Positions 35,671 through 46,734 of a stretch of DNA of 64,000 nt are shown here, piece after piece. Location of the stretch: the NCBI GenBank assembly GCA_051453625.1, contig JBOZIK010000001.1:201910048-201974047 (forward strand), in the 5' to 3' direction. This stretch comes from Welwitschia mirabilis (taxonomy: Eukaryota > Gnetophyta > Gnetopsida > Welwitschiales). Position 1 is the stretch's first letter. The number at the start of each line of letters is the position of its first letter. A program made the translations under genes and the position numbers. The notes beneath the pieces are model-generated. The model worked only from the letters and a program-made list of their open reading frames with translations. It was not told where the DNA came from and searched no databases.

Positions 35671-36768
35671 TATTGTAGTGTGTATTTAAACAAATTTTTA
35701 TATTCAAAGAGATCCTATTATTTATAACCAAAATAGATATCTTACATATAACATCATACTAGTATGAGTGGGAGTAGACCTGAAATGTCATATTCATGTT
35801 GTAGTCTATGAGTATGAGACTTAGGTTACTTTATAAAGAGTATAAAAACCAGAAATAAATAACTAATGCAAAGAAATGAAGTACAATACACAATGCAAGA
35901 TTCAACTATTCTAAATGCAAATGCAAAATGGAACTAACTCTACTAGCTTTCATCCTTAACAAAGGCTATCCTTGATAATCTATATTACCCAAGAAATTAT
36001 CATCAAATCAAGGACAACATAGACTATAAGGGTCATTAAAGAAACTAACATGTAAATATGACAACAAAACGAAATAAGACTTTTGTATTAAAAAGTAATA
36101 AGCATCTTAGTTACAAAATAGCCAGGTCTCAATGGAGGATACATAACCCTCCACTAAGTGCATGTCTTTCTACAACACACGTAGATGGATCTCCAGCCCT
36201 TCGACCTCCTTTCATGAGGATTTCTGGTGCAACAAAAATGAGAAGGAGAGTCGAGGGGAAAGGGGGGATGGGTTTATTTATAGCAACTCACAGGAGAAAA
36301 GGATAAATGATAGGTGCAGAAAGACGCATTCATTGACAGCTCAAAAACAGATGAAATAATTATGAGTCACTGTCAAAGTCATTTACATGTTAGTGTCACC
36401 CAGACCATTCGGACCATCGTCCGGATGACAAGGGGGACAATAGCACATTATAAAATATTCTTAAAATGATGAGTCAGCAGTCCACATTAGTATTCGTCAT
36501 CCTGCCTATCGTGGGGACGATGGAGGGGACGATGGTCTTTTTTTGTCATTTTTTTGTAGAGAACTTTAGCATTTTTGTGAATAATCCTTTTTGAAATCTT
36601 TGTGCATCAGAAAGTGTCTTTAATATATCAATTTTAGATAAGAATCACATTTTCTAAGATTTCCTCTTGTATCTCAAAAATCCTCAGAATTTCACCTAAA
36701 CCTGTATAAAAGTCCTATAAAACAGCTTATAAAACCCCATCAAATAACCTTAAATTGGTAGTGCAACA
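35671..36768 (-). repeat. 5' LTR of the gypsy element (LTR C)
   Basis: About 1098 bp, matching LTR A end to end. It ends ATTGGTAGTGCAACA at 36,768, giving TGTTGCACTACCAATTTAAG at the start in element orientation. It carries GTCATCCTGCCTATCGTGGG followed by GACGATGG at about 36,494-36,534. A second arm pair with CCATCGTCCGGATGAC lies near 36,410. It is followed by ATCAC, paired with ATAAC at 26,859-26,863. Confidence 0.88.
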
Positions 36769-36985
36769 ATCACACTCGGACCTACTTCCTCCAAAGATAA
36801 AAGGTAATTCATAGAGATAGCACGATGTAGACAAAGGAATTGGGTACCAAGTATTTAAACAAAGGGGAGGAGTATCCAAGAAGAGGTAATGCAAAGGTTT
36901 TATGAGCTCCAAAAAATCCTCACTTATAGAGGTCTTAGGGACTTTCATGCTAAGAGATTTTCTTATATATGGAATGTACTCTCTA
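36769..36985. other. Short unassigned DNA beside the gypsy element
   Basis: Nothing recognised. Overlapping short frames here run into the simple repeat at 37,000 and are chance frames. Confidence 0.5.
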
Positions 36986-37034
36986 TCTCTCTCTTCCTCC
37001 TCTTCCCCTTACCCCCCCCCCTTTTCCCTCCCCT

Positions 37035-37090
<56 letters not shown>

Positions 37091-37122
37091 GTCACTCACT
37101 CACACACACACACACTCGCACT
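36986..37122 (+). repeat. Pyrimidine tract with (CT)n then (CA)n microsatellite
   Basis: C-runs (ACCCCCCCCCC) and CCCTCCC repeats are followed by an uninterrupted CT run of roughly 45 bp, then CACTCACTCACACACACACA. The serine/leucine-rich frames across it are artefacts of the repeat. Confidence 0.95.
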
Positions 37123-37239
37123 CTTACCCTTATTTCATACTTTCATATATGTAATGCCTTAATTATTAGTAATAATAAAATGTGTGTTATGAGTTCCTAT
37201 TATGTGATTTTTTTAATATTTTCTAACTTTTTAACTTAA

Positions 37240-38700
37240 CTTAAAAAGTGGGAATAATGTCTAAATTGGTTAAGAGGTGGAAATTAACATCATTTATTTA
37301 AAATTTTATTAAAAATAATTTGAACTATTATGGTAAAAAATAAATATTTTTACTACTTAATAAATTTTAAAAATGGGAAAATTACAAAGGAAATAAGACT
37401 TTAATGATGAATTTAAATTCTAACCTTGCAACATTTCGTGATTCAACTCTAATTTATAACTACTAATTAAGAATTGCTAACTCATCGCTTTGCATAAATT
37501 CAATTATGAATATCGTACATAAATAATGTATGTGAAATTTTTAAATTTTAAAGTAGCCTTTATAACACTTCATTATAGAAATTTATGAAGGGACTAGCAA
37601 ATGGATAGTTGAGCAATGTGCTTACGCTTAAATTTTTATATATTTAGCGCTTAAGATTTAGTAAACTAATATATTTTAATGTTATAAATGCCATATTTGT
37701 AACTAATTTATTATTAACTATGTTTTATCTACTAAATCCTAAAATTATTATTAAAAAGGAATAAATTTTGGTATTTTACTTACAAGTCATCATAACTGCC
37801 CATACTTCATTGGATCATAATAACAAAAGGGGGATTGGTCAGCATTTAAATTACTAGCATTACTAGTGTTTTTAAGTTAATTGGGTTTTGTAAAGGAGGA
37901 AAAGATGATTAGATGATAAGTTGATAAATGAACATTAAATTAACATTAAAGCCTAATGCTAAACTAGTTTACTAAGAATAAGGACTACATATCTATGTCC
38001 TACTAATCAAGAAGATCTGTTACAATCCATCTTTTAATAATAAGGAAGAATAAAGAAAAATCTCCATCCCTAACGAGAGTTATAAAAGCATGACCTACTT
38101 CAAGGTTAACCATCCTTCATCTATCATTCATCACTTGATTAATCATGAAGCTTAGAGTTTTTAATTATCAGAGTAACATTCCTTATCATCTGTTAGAAAT
38201 TTATCATTTTAAGTCTAAAATTTCAATGGCTATAATGAGGTCTTATCTTATCATGAGGTTCCAAGCATGGCTATAATGCGGTCTTATCTTGTCATGAGGT
38301 TCCAAGCCTCATTACTTCCTTGAGAAGCTAACATATGTGGCATCTATCATGATTTACTCTAAATTTTGATTTATGATTTGATATTATCTATAATGTTTGC
38401 ATTACTAGTGAATGCACTTTGATCTGCAATTGAATTTATTTTACTTTTCCATCTCTAATTCAGTTAAGATTACTAGTTATGCGATAGCACATTTAAATTT
38501 TCTTTTGTATTCCTTTCTTAGAATTATTCCTTTAATGCGTGTCATGGTTTAAATGATTGATATGTTAATTTATAACATTTTTCATGCTATCCTAGTATTT
38601 CGAACATTTCATTATGATAATTTATGATATCTTTTATGCTATCCTAATATTTCTAACATTTCATTATGACACGTGATGTCTCTATTTCTTATACTTTTAT
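37240..38700 (+). repeat. Block B' (duplicate of block B at 16,655-17,705)
   Basis: Colinear with 16,655-17,705 from about 37,605. It has a 41-bp tandem duplication at 38,226-38,266 and 38,267-38,307 (two mismatches) beginning ATGGCTATAATG, which is single in the other copy. It also has a second local duplication of the TTTTCATGCTATCCTA-type segment near 38,575-38,665. The left 360 bp show no clear match. No coding capacity was seen. Confidence 0.75.
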
Positions 38701-38989
38701 TACATTTAGAATTTGTAGTAAATAATTTATTGCTTGTCTATAAACCAAATTGTACTTAGTGAATTATCTTTTACTTTGCTAGAGTTTGCATAAAATATTA
38801 CCTTATGAATAATCATTACTAATTTTTAAGAGGAGATATCTAATCAAATGAATTTAGTCTTCAATTACTTTTGAAACCCTCTTTTCATTGAAACCTTTCT
38901 TGAAACCTTTATTAGTTTTAGAAGCTCTAAAGCACCTTTATATTCCATATGAAAGGGTTAACTATTCTACAACAGAATGTAATAGTTTC
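38701..38989. other. Spacer between blocks B' and C
   Basis: AT-rich, with no feature recognised. Confidence 0.5.
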
Positions 38990-40020
38990 TTATTTAAAAA
39001 TGCTACGTATATCTTGACAACTAGGCAACATCTTCCATAGATTACAATCTATTACAGAAGTCAAGGACACTTATCCTCCCTTAAGAAGGTCATGGGTTTA
39101 AACCTTTAGATTCCCTGCTTAGCATACTATGAGGCCTTAACCATAACTAAATCATCTATTTGGGCAATCTTAGTAGTTATGCCTTTACTTAGAGTTACAG
39201 TTAATAAAAGTTTCAAGTTTCCGTCCTATAATATGTAACTTATATATTTGATGTTATATTTTATTTATCGTATGCTACATCATTAAACATGTGAAAATTT
39301 AAATTTATTTGACATCCTACTTTTTCTTGTTAATATGTCTTATACTATATTAACATTAATGTCAAATCTAAAGAATTTAAAGATTGTACCTTCCCTCGAA
39401 AGTATAGCCTCTTGTCTCATATTGGAGGGAATGTTGAACTCAAAAAATTTAATAATTGTACCTTCCCTTGAAAGCATAGTCACTAGGGTTACTCAAATAA
39501 ATGATTTTTTTTATTTTAGGGCCTCATAGTATGCCAAGCAAAGCATTTAAGGGTTTAAATCCATAACCTACTCAATGGAGAATAAGTATCTCAACAATTG
39601 GACCACCATACCATTAGTCTTTATCTCATACTAAATATATTAGCTAAAACAAAGAATGTTTTGTAAATTTTAAGTATATAAGAGTTACGGCGTCTTATTT
39701 ATTTATGGTTTTCTTAAAGTTCATATCATGTCTATATGTTAATGAGGTTATAATTCAACTAGTGGGACACTTGTCCTAAATTATGAATTCAAACCTTTGG
39801 ATGCCCTAATTAGCACATGATGAGGCCCTAGGCATAATTAACTCCTTCGTTTGAGTGATCATAGTGATTGTATTGTAGTGATTGTACTTTTGAGGAGAGG
39901 TATCGATAAAAGTCTTCAGTTCTACATGCCCTAATACTTTAGATATGTTAGGAGGAGGGCATTCCTTGTGAGAAAGATTTTGTGAAGGAAGTTTATTGCG
40001 AATATGTATCATAAAAAGCT
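38990..40020 (+). repeat. Block C: three SINE-like copies in +, -, + order
   Basis: Copies lie at about 39,045-39,240 (+), 39,370-39,635 (-) and 39,725-39,965 (+). Shared parts are a pol III B-box-like GGGTTTAAACC / GAATTCAAACC, then a GATxCCCTxxTTAGCA segment, a TGAGGCC(C/T)TxxxCATAA segment, a WTTTGxGYRATC segment and a terminal AGTTCxACAxxCC segment. The same +, -, + triplet recurs at 46,735-47,650 (block C'), so the whole arrangement was duplicated as one unit. After the third copy, TTAGATATGTTAGGAGGAGG and AGAAAGATTTTGTGAA are also shared with block C'. Confidence 0.75.
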
Positions 40021-40661
40021 AAATTACTTTAAATATCTTTATGGCCTGTACTTAGTTTCACCCATGTTCCTCCTACCACCTAACAAAGACCCTAAGTTTT
40101 TTAAGACATATAATCCATTCATTCAGTATAAACAAAATTACACAATTGCATGAGTACTTTACAATTATACTAAAATCTACAATATGGGAAACGTTTTCCT
40201 TTTTTTAATATAAAAACAGTGCTCATCTTGAAAATTTATACTGAACATTCTCCTGGTCGAAATTAAAGTCAGAAGAAACGTCACATGGAGGAGAGGTTTT
40301 AGGGTTTTGTGTTGATCCTTATTAACACTCTGTTCAGTCCTCAGAAACTCTGTTTAATCTCTTCCTTTTTTAAGGCCTAACGATATTCTTAATTATCTAA
40401 AGGAGGCCATCCCTTTCACGGTAACAGATTCTCTCATTCGTTAACGGGAAAAAAGGGCTTAAGAAACAGAAGCAGAGGTCACCGGATTTGCAGAACAAAA
40501 GTTTCCGAACTGCAAACAAAATAAAACGACGTCTGAAATGTCGCGACTCATTTGTGTCTGCAACCTTTCCATATCAAACACTGTACAGAATTCACTGTTC
40601 ATTGCGCAGATGTTTTGTTCAGTGAACGTTTCAAAATTTCTAAGTTAATAATAAAAGCTTC

Positions 40662-41348
40662 ATGGCCAACTCTTCCTTTACGTCGTCCCGCAACGACGAC
40701 GACTATGAAATCAGTCGATCTCAGTTTAGTCCGTCTTCGCCACTCCGCCACCTCGCCTTTGCAGAGGACGAAGAAATCGAGGGAGAAAAAAGGAATGAAG
40801 AGTCCGCAAGGAAGCGGAGGGTGAGACGAGGAGGAGCAGAAAGTAATGAAAAGTGCGCAAAAAGGGAAAAAGGGAGAGAGGCAAAGTGGCTGATGATAAG
40901 GGGAAGCAACAGCAGAGCCAAGGTTGGCAGCCACGTGGCGATGAAAAACGGAGAGATCGCGAAGATCCTGCAGCTGCAGTGCAGCGGCCCGGCGAAGCGC
41001 GAAAAAAAGAGCGCGCAGGTGCAATGGCTGAGCAAGCCGAGCAACGCCACGTGGCTGGGTCACATGGAGTTGATGCTCACGAACAGAGTGAGCGTGGTGC
41101 CGTGGTCCGAGGTGGACCGCTTATGTCATGTTGTGTCATGGCGCGAGTACATCAAGGGACGCTTCAACTCCCGCGATCATCCTGACACTTACTTCTGGCG
41201 CTTCTTTTACGACGCCAACTCTCGTTGCTGCACAAGACTCGGCGTTGTTTGTGCCGCTTGCGCCGCGGAGTGCACGCCTGCGCCCTTTCCCTCCCATTCC
41301 ATTCTTTCTCCTCCTCGTTTTTCCTGCCCTTTTTGTTATCCTCTTTAA
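40662..41348 (+). CDS. Uncertain open frame of 228 codons in the CpG-rich island
   Basis: The frame begins MANSSFTSSRNDDDYEISRS and is rich in Lys, Arg and Glu in its first half. Further on it reads WSEVDRLCHVVSWREYIKGR. No family is recognised. The duplicated segment at 49,760-50,110 does not preserve the frame: it has several stops and indels. Overlapping long frames exist on both strands, as expected where stops are rare in GC-rich DNA. It is therefore probably not a protein gene, though a first exon cannot be excluded. Confidence 0.2.
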   Translation: MANSSFTSSRNDDDYEISRSQFSPSSPLRHLAFAEDEEIEGEKRNEESARKRRVRRGGAESNEKCAKREKGREAKWLMIRGSNSRAKVGSHVAMKNGEIAKILQLQCSGPAKREKKSAQVQWLSKPSNATWLGHMELMLTNRVSVVPWSEVDRLCHVVSWREYIKGRFNSRDHPDTYFWRFFYDANSRCCTRLGVVCAACAAECTPAPFPSHSILSPPRFSCPFCYPL

Positions 41349-41427
41349 TGCAAGTTTGCTGTCATTTTGCGCTATTAGTAGGGTGGTGTTTTGTAACGTA
41401 TGGGTAGAACTATTCGTGAATTTAAAT

Positions 41428-41660
41428 GACAGGTCTAGTGGTAAAGACATATGTCTGTGAGGCAACAAGTTTGAAGTTTGATTCCCATGTTGGGCGCGTA
41501 GGCTGTGGAGTGCCAAGAAAAAAATCAAAAAAAAAAAAAGAGGAAATGAAAAAGAAAAAAGAATGTGGCTGTAACCCTAGGGGGTGCTACGGTCACAATG
41601 AGTTAATTCTCCACCTTAACAACCCCCCAATTGTATAAAATTTCTTAGGTAATAAAAAAA
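41428..41660 (+). mobile_element. tRNA-derived SINE (family 1), insertion in block D
   Basis: The 5' part has a pol III box A-like TCTAGTGGTAAAGACA and a box B-like AAGTTTGATTCCC. It continues GTAGGCTGTGGAGTGCC, an A-rich stretch, GTGGCTGTAACCCTAGGGGG, and a tail ending in AATAAAAAAA. The host site in block D' reads AATTTAAATACCAAT without interruption. Here TTTAAAT is followed by the element and then ATAAATACCAAT, which fixes the boundaries and gives a short target duplication (TTAAAT/ATAAAT). A second, minus-strand copy is at about 48,110-48,453. Confidence 0.85.
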
Positions 41661-43530
41661 ATAAATACCAATATATCAAAGAGAAATTGTCACAATGTAA
41701 ATACTAATGGATGTATATGTGTATGTGTATTGCAACACACAAAATAAAATCGACTTGCATTATGAGGTACAATGTATGTACATTGGTTTTTTGGTGTGTA
41801 AAGAATTCAATAAAAATAGTTTTTTTTTTTTTTTTTGGTTCCTTCTTTATCACAGTAAAGACTGCTTTAACTCTAATATGTGATATCTTGCCTCTTAGCC
41901 AAAATCTTTATGATTTGTGTTTTTCTTTTTTTCCCTTTATGAGAGTCAATTCTTTCAACTTTAAAACTTGTGTAAGGGTAGCCATAAGTTTTATGGCCTA
42001 AGGTATAGCTAGGGTGTTCCCCACCAATTAAAGGGCAAGGAATGTTTAACCATCTTATTCTCCATTCAAGGGCCTTATAAGATTGTATTCTTAGTATGAG
42101 GTAAAACTAAGTACAAAGCACTCATCTAATCATACCAATGAAAGTAGGTCTTTTTTTTGTCCAACGTAATACCTATATTATATGATATGAAAGGATGTGT
42201 AGCAAGGGGGGTGAAGAGAGAGAGAGAGAAGTCAGATAAGTATACCATCAAACTTGATAAGTATGAGGAGGATTGAGTGCTCATCGCATGAGGGAGTACT
42301 TCTAAGGAGATCACCCATTCCTATTATGCTCCACACTAAGTATGCTTAAGCATGAAAGTTTTTAGACTTTGAGATATAACGAGGGCATGTCCATGAGCTA
42401 AAAGGAAAGGGAGGTTTGGGCATCTTATTCACCACTCTAAGTCCTCACAACCTATATTTTAAGCATAACATGAAACTAAGTACTAGCACTTAACTCACTT
42501 GGCCATTGGCATAATTAGTTTTTTCATTTAAAGCAATAACTATATTATATGATATAAAAGGAAATGCAATGAGAAGATAGAGAAGTCAAAGAAGTATACC
42601 ACCAAAACTAACAATTATAATGGGAAGCAACTACCCCTCATGATGGTATTTCCTGAGAGGTTTTCCATCCTAGTTGTTGTCCATGCCAAACATGTTTAAC
42701 TATGAAATTTAGTTTTACTTTAAATTTTTCTAGGTTTAAAAACATGAGATGATATCAAGGTTATTACGTTGCCCATACAACTTGTTCCTATAGAACCCTA
42801 GAGCACAAATCTGCTTAGAGAGAGAGGTAAATTGCCCTAGTAGCATATCATAAATTCCATAAAACAATTTATTAGAAGGAAATCATTATATAGATCCTTG
42901 ATCAAATAGAGAACTAAATAGTTCATAAAATAGTGTCCTCTGTATCAAAAGATCAAGATAACATAATGTAGGGTATGAGACTTACTATAACCATTAGAGT
43001 TCACATACAAGCTAAAACCAAAAATAAATGTGTAAATGGGATTCCTGAAAACAAGTTTAAAAGTTATGTGGAAAGAAACTATAAAAGATGAAAACAAAGA
43101 GGTCAACTTAGCAAGATTTGTTCATAGTTAGTTTTAGTAGACATTCACAAGATACTCACCAACTAAAATAATGTATTAAAGAAATTTACAACTTCCATCT
43201 CTTGGTTCATGTCTACTTATAAAAGCATAGTTGATAATAAGGAACTCCAAAGGAAGGTAGAGGTTATCAAAATAATTACAAAGAAACATCCAAACTATTT
43301 GATAGTTGGATCGACCTTAGAGGGGGTGAATAGGTCTTTTAAGTTCTGTCTCCTTGTTCTTCACAACCTGTAAAAACAATAAGTATAAAGAAATACTAAA
43401 ACAAGGTATTTAATAGTGGATAGACATCACCCTTCAGCTTTGTAGACTCCTTATCCTAGCTGGCATATATTTACTTACAAGAATGGTTTTCAGGCTCACC
43501 AAATAACCTTTCACAACCAATGAGGATTTT

Positions 43531-43791
43531 NNNNNNNNNNNNNNNNNNNNNNNNNNNNNNNNNNNNNNNNNNNNNNNNNNNNNNNNNNNNNNNNNNNNNN
43601 NNNNNNNNNNNNNNNNNNNNNNNNNNNNNNNNNNNNNNNNNNNNNNNNNNNNNNNNNNNNNNNNNNNNNNNNNNNNNNNNNNNNNNNNNNNNNNNNNNNN
43701 NNNNNNNNNNNNNNNNNNNNNNNNNNNNNNNNNNNNNNNNNNNNNNNNNNNNNNNNNNNNNNNNNNNNNNNNNNNNNNNNNNNNNNNNNNN
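43531..43791. other. Assembly gap (261 N) with identical flanks
   Basis: CAAGAATGGTTTTCAGGCTC and the next 33 bp occur identically just before (43,478-43,530) and just after (43,792-43,844) the gap. This is most simply an unmerged contig overlap. A real duplication is possible. Confidence 0.97.
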
Positions 43792-44525
43792 CAAGAATGG
43801 TTTTCAGGCTCACCAAATAACCTTTCACAACCAATGAGGATTTTATGGCTTATCCTCAACCAAGAAAAAATGATAGATAAAAGGATGCACTAATGCACAG
43901 ATGTGATCTCTAAGGTACATTAATATTCTTTTTAAGAAAATGCAATGATGCAAGTACAACAGAAATCTGAACTTTTTGGAATGTTCAGATGTGCTAGTAG
44001 AAGGTATAACAGTCCTTATTCAATCTTGGATTTGACAAGACAGTATCAGTGTCCTCTAGTGATTTAGAGGAAACCTTTTATACTTAAAGATGTAATATAT
44101 GACCGTTTCCTCAAAAACAAATGAACCATTGCGATTTTCTAAGGAACTATTGTGCTTTTGCTAATGAACCATTGTGTTCATAATGGTTACATTTTTCCAT
44201 TGCACGCTCGACCTTTCATTATCTTTGATCGACCACAACTGCGGTCGCCCTTATTCTAACGTTCGGTCGCCCTTACTTGTCGCAGATTTCTTAGTACAGG
44301 ATATGGTGCAAAATTGGTCACCCTTGTGAAAATACTAGGTCGTCCTTAGTTAGGTTGCCCTGACCATTTCTTCCCGGTCGACCTTATGAGAGGAGATTCC
44401 TACGTGGTTGCCCAATCTAATTTTATGCGGTCGGCCTGAAGTCACCTGGTTCATGTTCTACTGATTGTCATGGTCACCCGTATAGTAACTGTTGGTTGCT
44501 CGTACTGCTATCAGATAGATTCTTA

Positions 44526-44535
44526 NNNNNNNNNN
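44526..44535. other. Assembly gap (10 N)
   Basis: Ten N inside the solo LTR array. Confidence 0.95.
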
Positions 44536-44984
44536 CCGTATGAATGAGTCCGGTCACCCGTTCTGCTATCAGATCAGACTAAGTGAAATGATGTCGCCCG
44601 TGTGAGGATGGTAGTTGCCCATGTGTTAACTGGTCTTCTTTAGGTTGTTTTAGTTCAGTCGCCTGGTAAGTCATGTGCAGTCGCCCGTGTGAGGATGGTA
44701 GTTGCCCATGTGTTAACAGTTCTTGATCATTCGGTAACCGATCTGATAAATCGGTCGCTTGGGAAGTTACCTGCACAAAAGACTAACTTACAAAAACTTG
44801 TTAAATTAATCAATGACAATGGGTTCTCAACACTATTAAAGACCAGTGAAAAAAAGATATTTTTCTAATCATAGATTTAACAAATAATTTAAAGTAAAAA
44901 ACTAAGGTGTGACAATGTTAAGAATGAAATCAAAAAATAAATTTGAGTATGCCAAATCAATGTTAGACTATATTTTTGTGAAGC

Positions 44985-45965
44985 TTTTTTCATCATCAAG
45001 GAAACATGGGAGATGAACTAGAAGCTCGAGTTATTAGAGGAATGGAAAAGAATGCATCTTATCTTTCACATTAGATTAGTAAAACCTTATTATGAATGAA
45101 AGACTATTGAATATCTATTAAATTAGAAGGGAATATCCATCAAACCAACCTAAGAAGGGAATATCCATCAAACCAACCTAACTTTCTCTATTAAAAACTT
45201 AAGATCTTTGACACTCAAATGGGGAAGATAAGAAATAAAACCATAGAAAAGTCTTGTGAATCATCCCATTATAACTAATAGATTTTAAAGACAAACCAGT
45301 ACATTCTAAAACTTATTATTCTTTATTTTCTTCTACAAAACAAGATAAATATAGTATCCTATGTTTTCTACAAATTGCTTATATATTTTTCTAATTTTTT
45401 ATTTTTTGCTCCTCATTTTCCTTTTTTGAATGGAACAAATGAGAATGACCAATATGAATAAGAGGTTGTTGTTCCCAAATTAGTACTAGAAGAACCCACA
45501 TTCAATAATGAACATGAAGCCTAAAAAGACGAATCTATTACAATATCATGACTATTTTTTTAAAGTGTTGTTAAAAGGAGTTAATATATATTAAGGTTTA
45601 CTATGTAACATTATAATTCAAATGCATAATATTACAATGTATGTAGTAATTATTAAGAACATACTATTTAGGATTAATCTAAATATGTATGTATTATTAT
45701 TTAATAATTATGTGTGAATAAATAAAAACAAAAAAGATGTAACTTTTAGTAATATGTGTTGACTCTTAAAAGATCTTGAGAGGAGGAAAATTAACCATAA
45801 CAATATAAGTTAACCTGTAGGCAACTTTTATATAGAAGTCTTGATGGAAGTCAAGTCCTTATTTGACTCCACTAACCCATGTCTTCCAATGAGAGAACTA
45901 AGAGCACAACTTGAGGAGTTATCGAAAAGGCGTTTTTTGCATAGCAATGTTAACCATGACAAATT
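44985..45965 (+). pseudogene. Unknown conserved coding-like segments, copy 2
   Basis: Two segments match those in block A at the protein level. Near 45,010-45,080 the strand reads GDELEARVIRGMEKNASYLS, a stop, then ISKTLL. Near 45,842-45,965 it reads EVKSLFDSTNPCLPMRELRA, then QLEELSKRRFLHSNVNHDK. Both frames carry stops. They lie about 3-4 kb downstream of the promoter-like block D on the same strand and could be old exons. No family is recognised. Confidence 0.35.
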
Positions 45966-46734
45966 TAGTTGATTCCTTGATCACTTCAAAGAAATTCATG
46001 ATGAAAATCAACTTCTTATTTAAGTCCATTCATCTAGGCATTCTAAAAGGATATCTAAGAGCAGTACACTAAGAGTTATGAAAAAGGGATTCCCCCTTTT
46101 CTTCTTCTTCTATTATATACTTTTGCTTTCAAGAATCTATTATGCCTATAAATAACATTATTATCTATTTTTTTCATTATGATGAATCTTGGATAATCAC
46201 GCAATGATAGTAATATGAGTGACTTTAATAGTTCGTGGTGTAAAACCATCCTAGAACATTATTTTTATCATATCATAATTATATTTGACCAAAAAAAAAA
46301 AAGGAAATAGTTGTAACAATGTTATCATTACGATGTCATCCTTTTATTATTATGAATTCATTTTTTTGATAGTGGCTTACAGATGTGACATCTTTCCATG
46401 TAATTCAATTTAATATTCCATGAAGTCTTCAAAAATATGTAAAACTTGAAAGTTTCATCTTATAAGTTAATCATTTAAGATTTGTTTTAATGTTTCTGCA
46501 AAGTCATACATTGAAATGACACAGGGTTCTAGTATTATATTTGTATATGGTTAATAAAATTTCATTTAATGCCTATAGGATAGTTAAACATTGCATATTA
46601 ATCATTTGAATAAATAAATTATTTACTATATTTTGAATAGATAAATACATCTGATTTTGATATGGATAAAATGTATACTTTACAAGGTTAGATAGTGAAG
46701 TCATAATACGTAACTTATGCTAATGGGATGGTAG

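Larger units (their letters stand above)
26864..36768 (-). mobile_element. Ty3/gypsy (Athila/Tat-like) LTR retrotransposon with an extra internal LTR
   Basis: Outer LTRs are 26,864-27,919 and about 35,671-36,768. Both have TGTTG...CAACA ends. The flanking 5-mers are ATAAC (left) and ATCAC (right), a target-site duplication with one mismatch. Coding parts on the minus strand run gag (32,805 to 31,700), protease (31,209 to 30,958) and a pol linker (30,815 to 30,450). No RT, RNase H or integrase can be read between 30,450 and 27,920, so the element is internally deleted or non-autonomous. A third LTR plus leader plus gag start sits inside (33,480-34,339, with the matching outer set at 34,440-36,768). 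Three N gaps interrupt it. Confidence 0.88.
40021..41990 (+). promoter_or_regulatory. Block D: CpG-rich island with two perfect G-boxes
   Basis: From about 40,430 to 41,300 the DNA turns GC- and CpG-rich, unlike anything else in the window. GCCACGTGGC, a full G-box palindrome bound by plant bZIP and bHLH factors, occurs at 40,930-40,939 and 41,046-41,055. The segment from about 40,925 to 41,985 is duplicated as block D' (49,740-50,535). D' has a TATA box in the corresponding downstream part. A promoter with an unmethylated or recently active first-exon region is the best reading. No transcript evidence is available. Confidence 0.5.
43300..44832. mobile_element. Solo-LTR-like insertion with perfect CTATT target duplication
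   Basis: It begins TGATAGTTGGATCGACCTTA and ends TGGGTTCTCAACA (TG...CA). CTATT flanks it exactly on both sides (43,295-43,299 and 44,833-44,837). The related block A at about 14,880 has no such insertion. Inside, AGAGGGGGTGAATAGGTC lies near the left end. From 44,205 to 44,760 there are about fifteen variants of GGTCGCCC/GGTCACCC, so this end is a GC-rich degenerate array. No retroelement protein was read. Two gaps interrupt it. Confidence 0.82.

Noticed and set aside
35069-35731. Open frames of 150-220 codons across the 414-N gap
   Set aside because: Artefacts of the gap within LTR sequence.
36889-37239. Long serine/leucine-rich open frames in three frames (60-116 codons)
   Set aside because: They are translations of the (CT)n/(CA)n microsatellite, which has no stops in these frames.
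40599-41528. Several overlapping open frames of 60-154 codons on both strands
   Set aside because: Overlap on both strands in a GC-rich island where stops are rare. None is recognisable and the frame is not kept in the duplicate D'. Only the longest plus-strand frame is listed, with low confidence.
43434-43859. Open frames around the 261-N gap
   Set aside because: Artefacts of the gap; the flanks are a duplicated piece of a solo LTR.
44205-44760. CRISPR-like array of GGTCGCCC repeats
   Set aside because: The repeats are short, degenerate and irregularly spaced, inside a plant LTR with a perfect target duplication. CRISPR does not occur in plant nuclear DNA.
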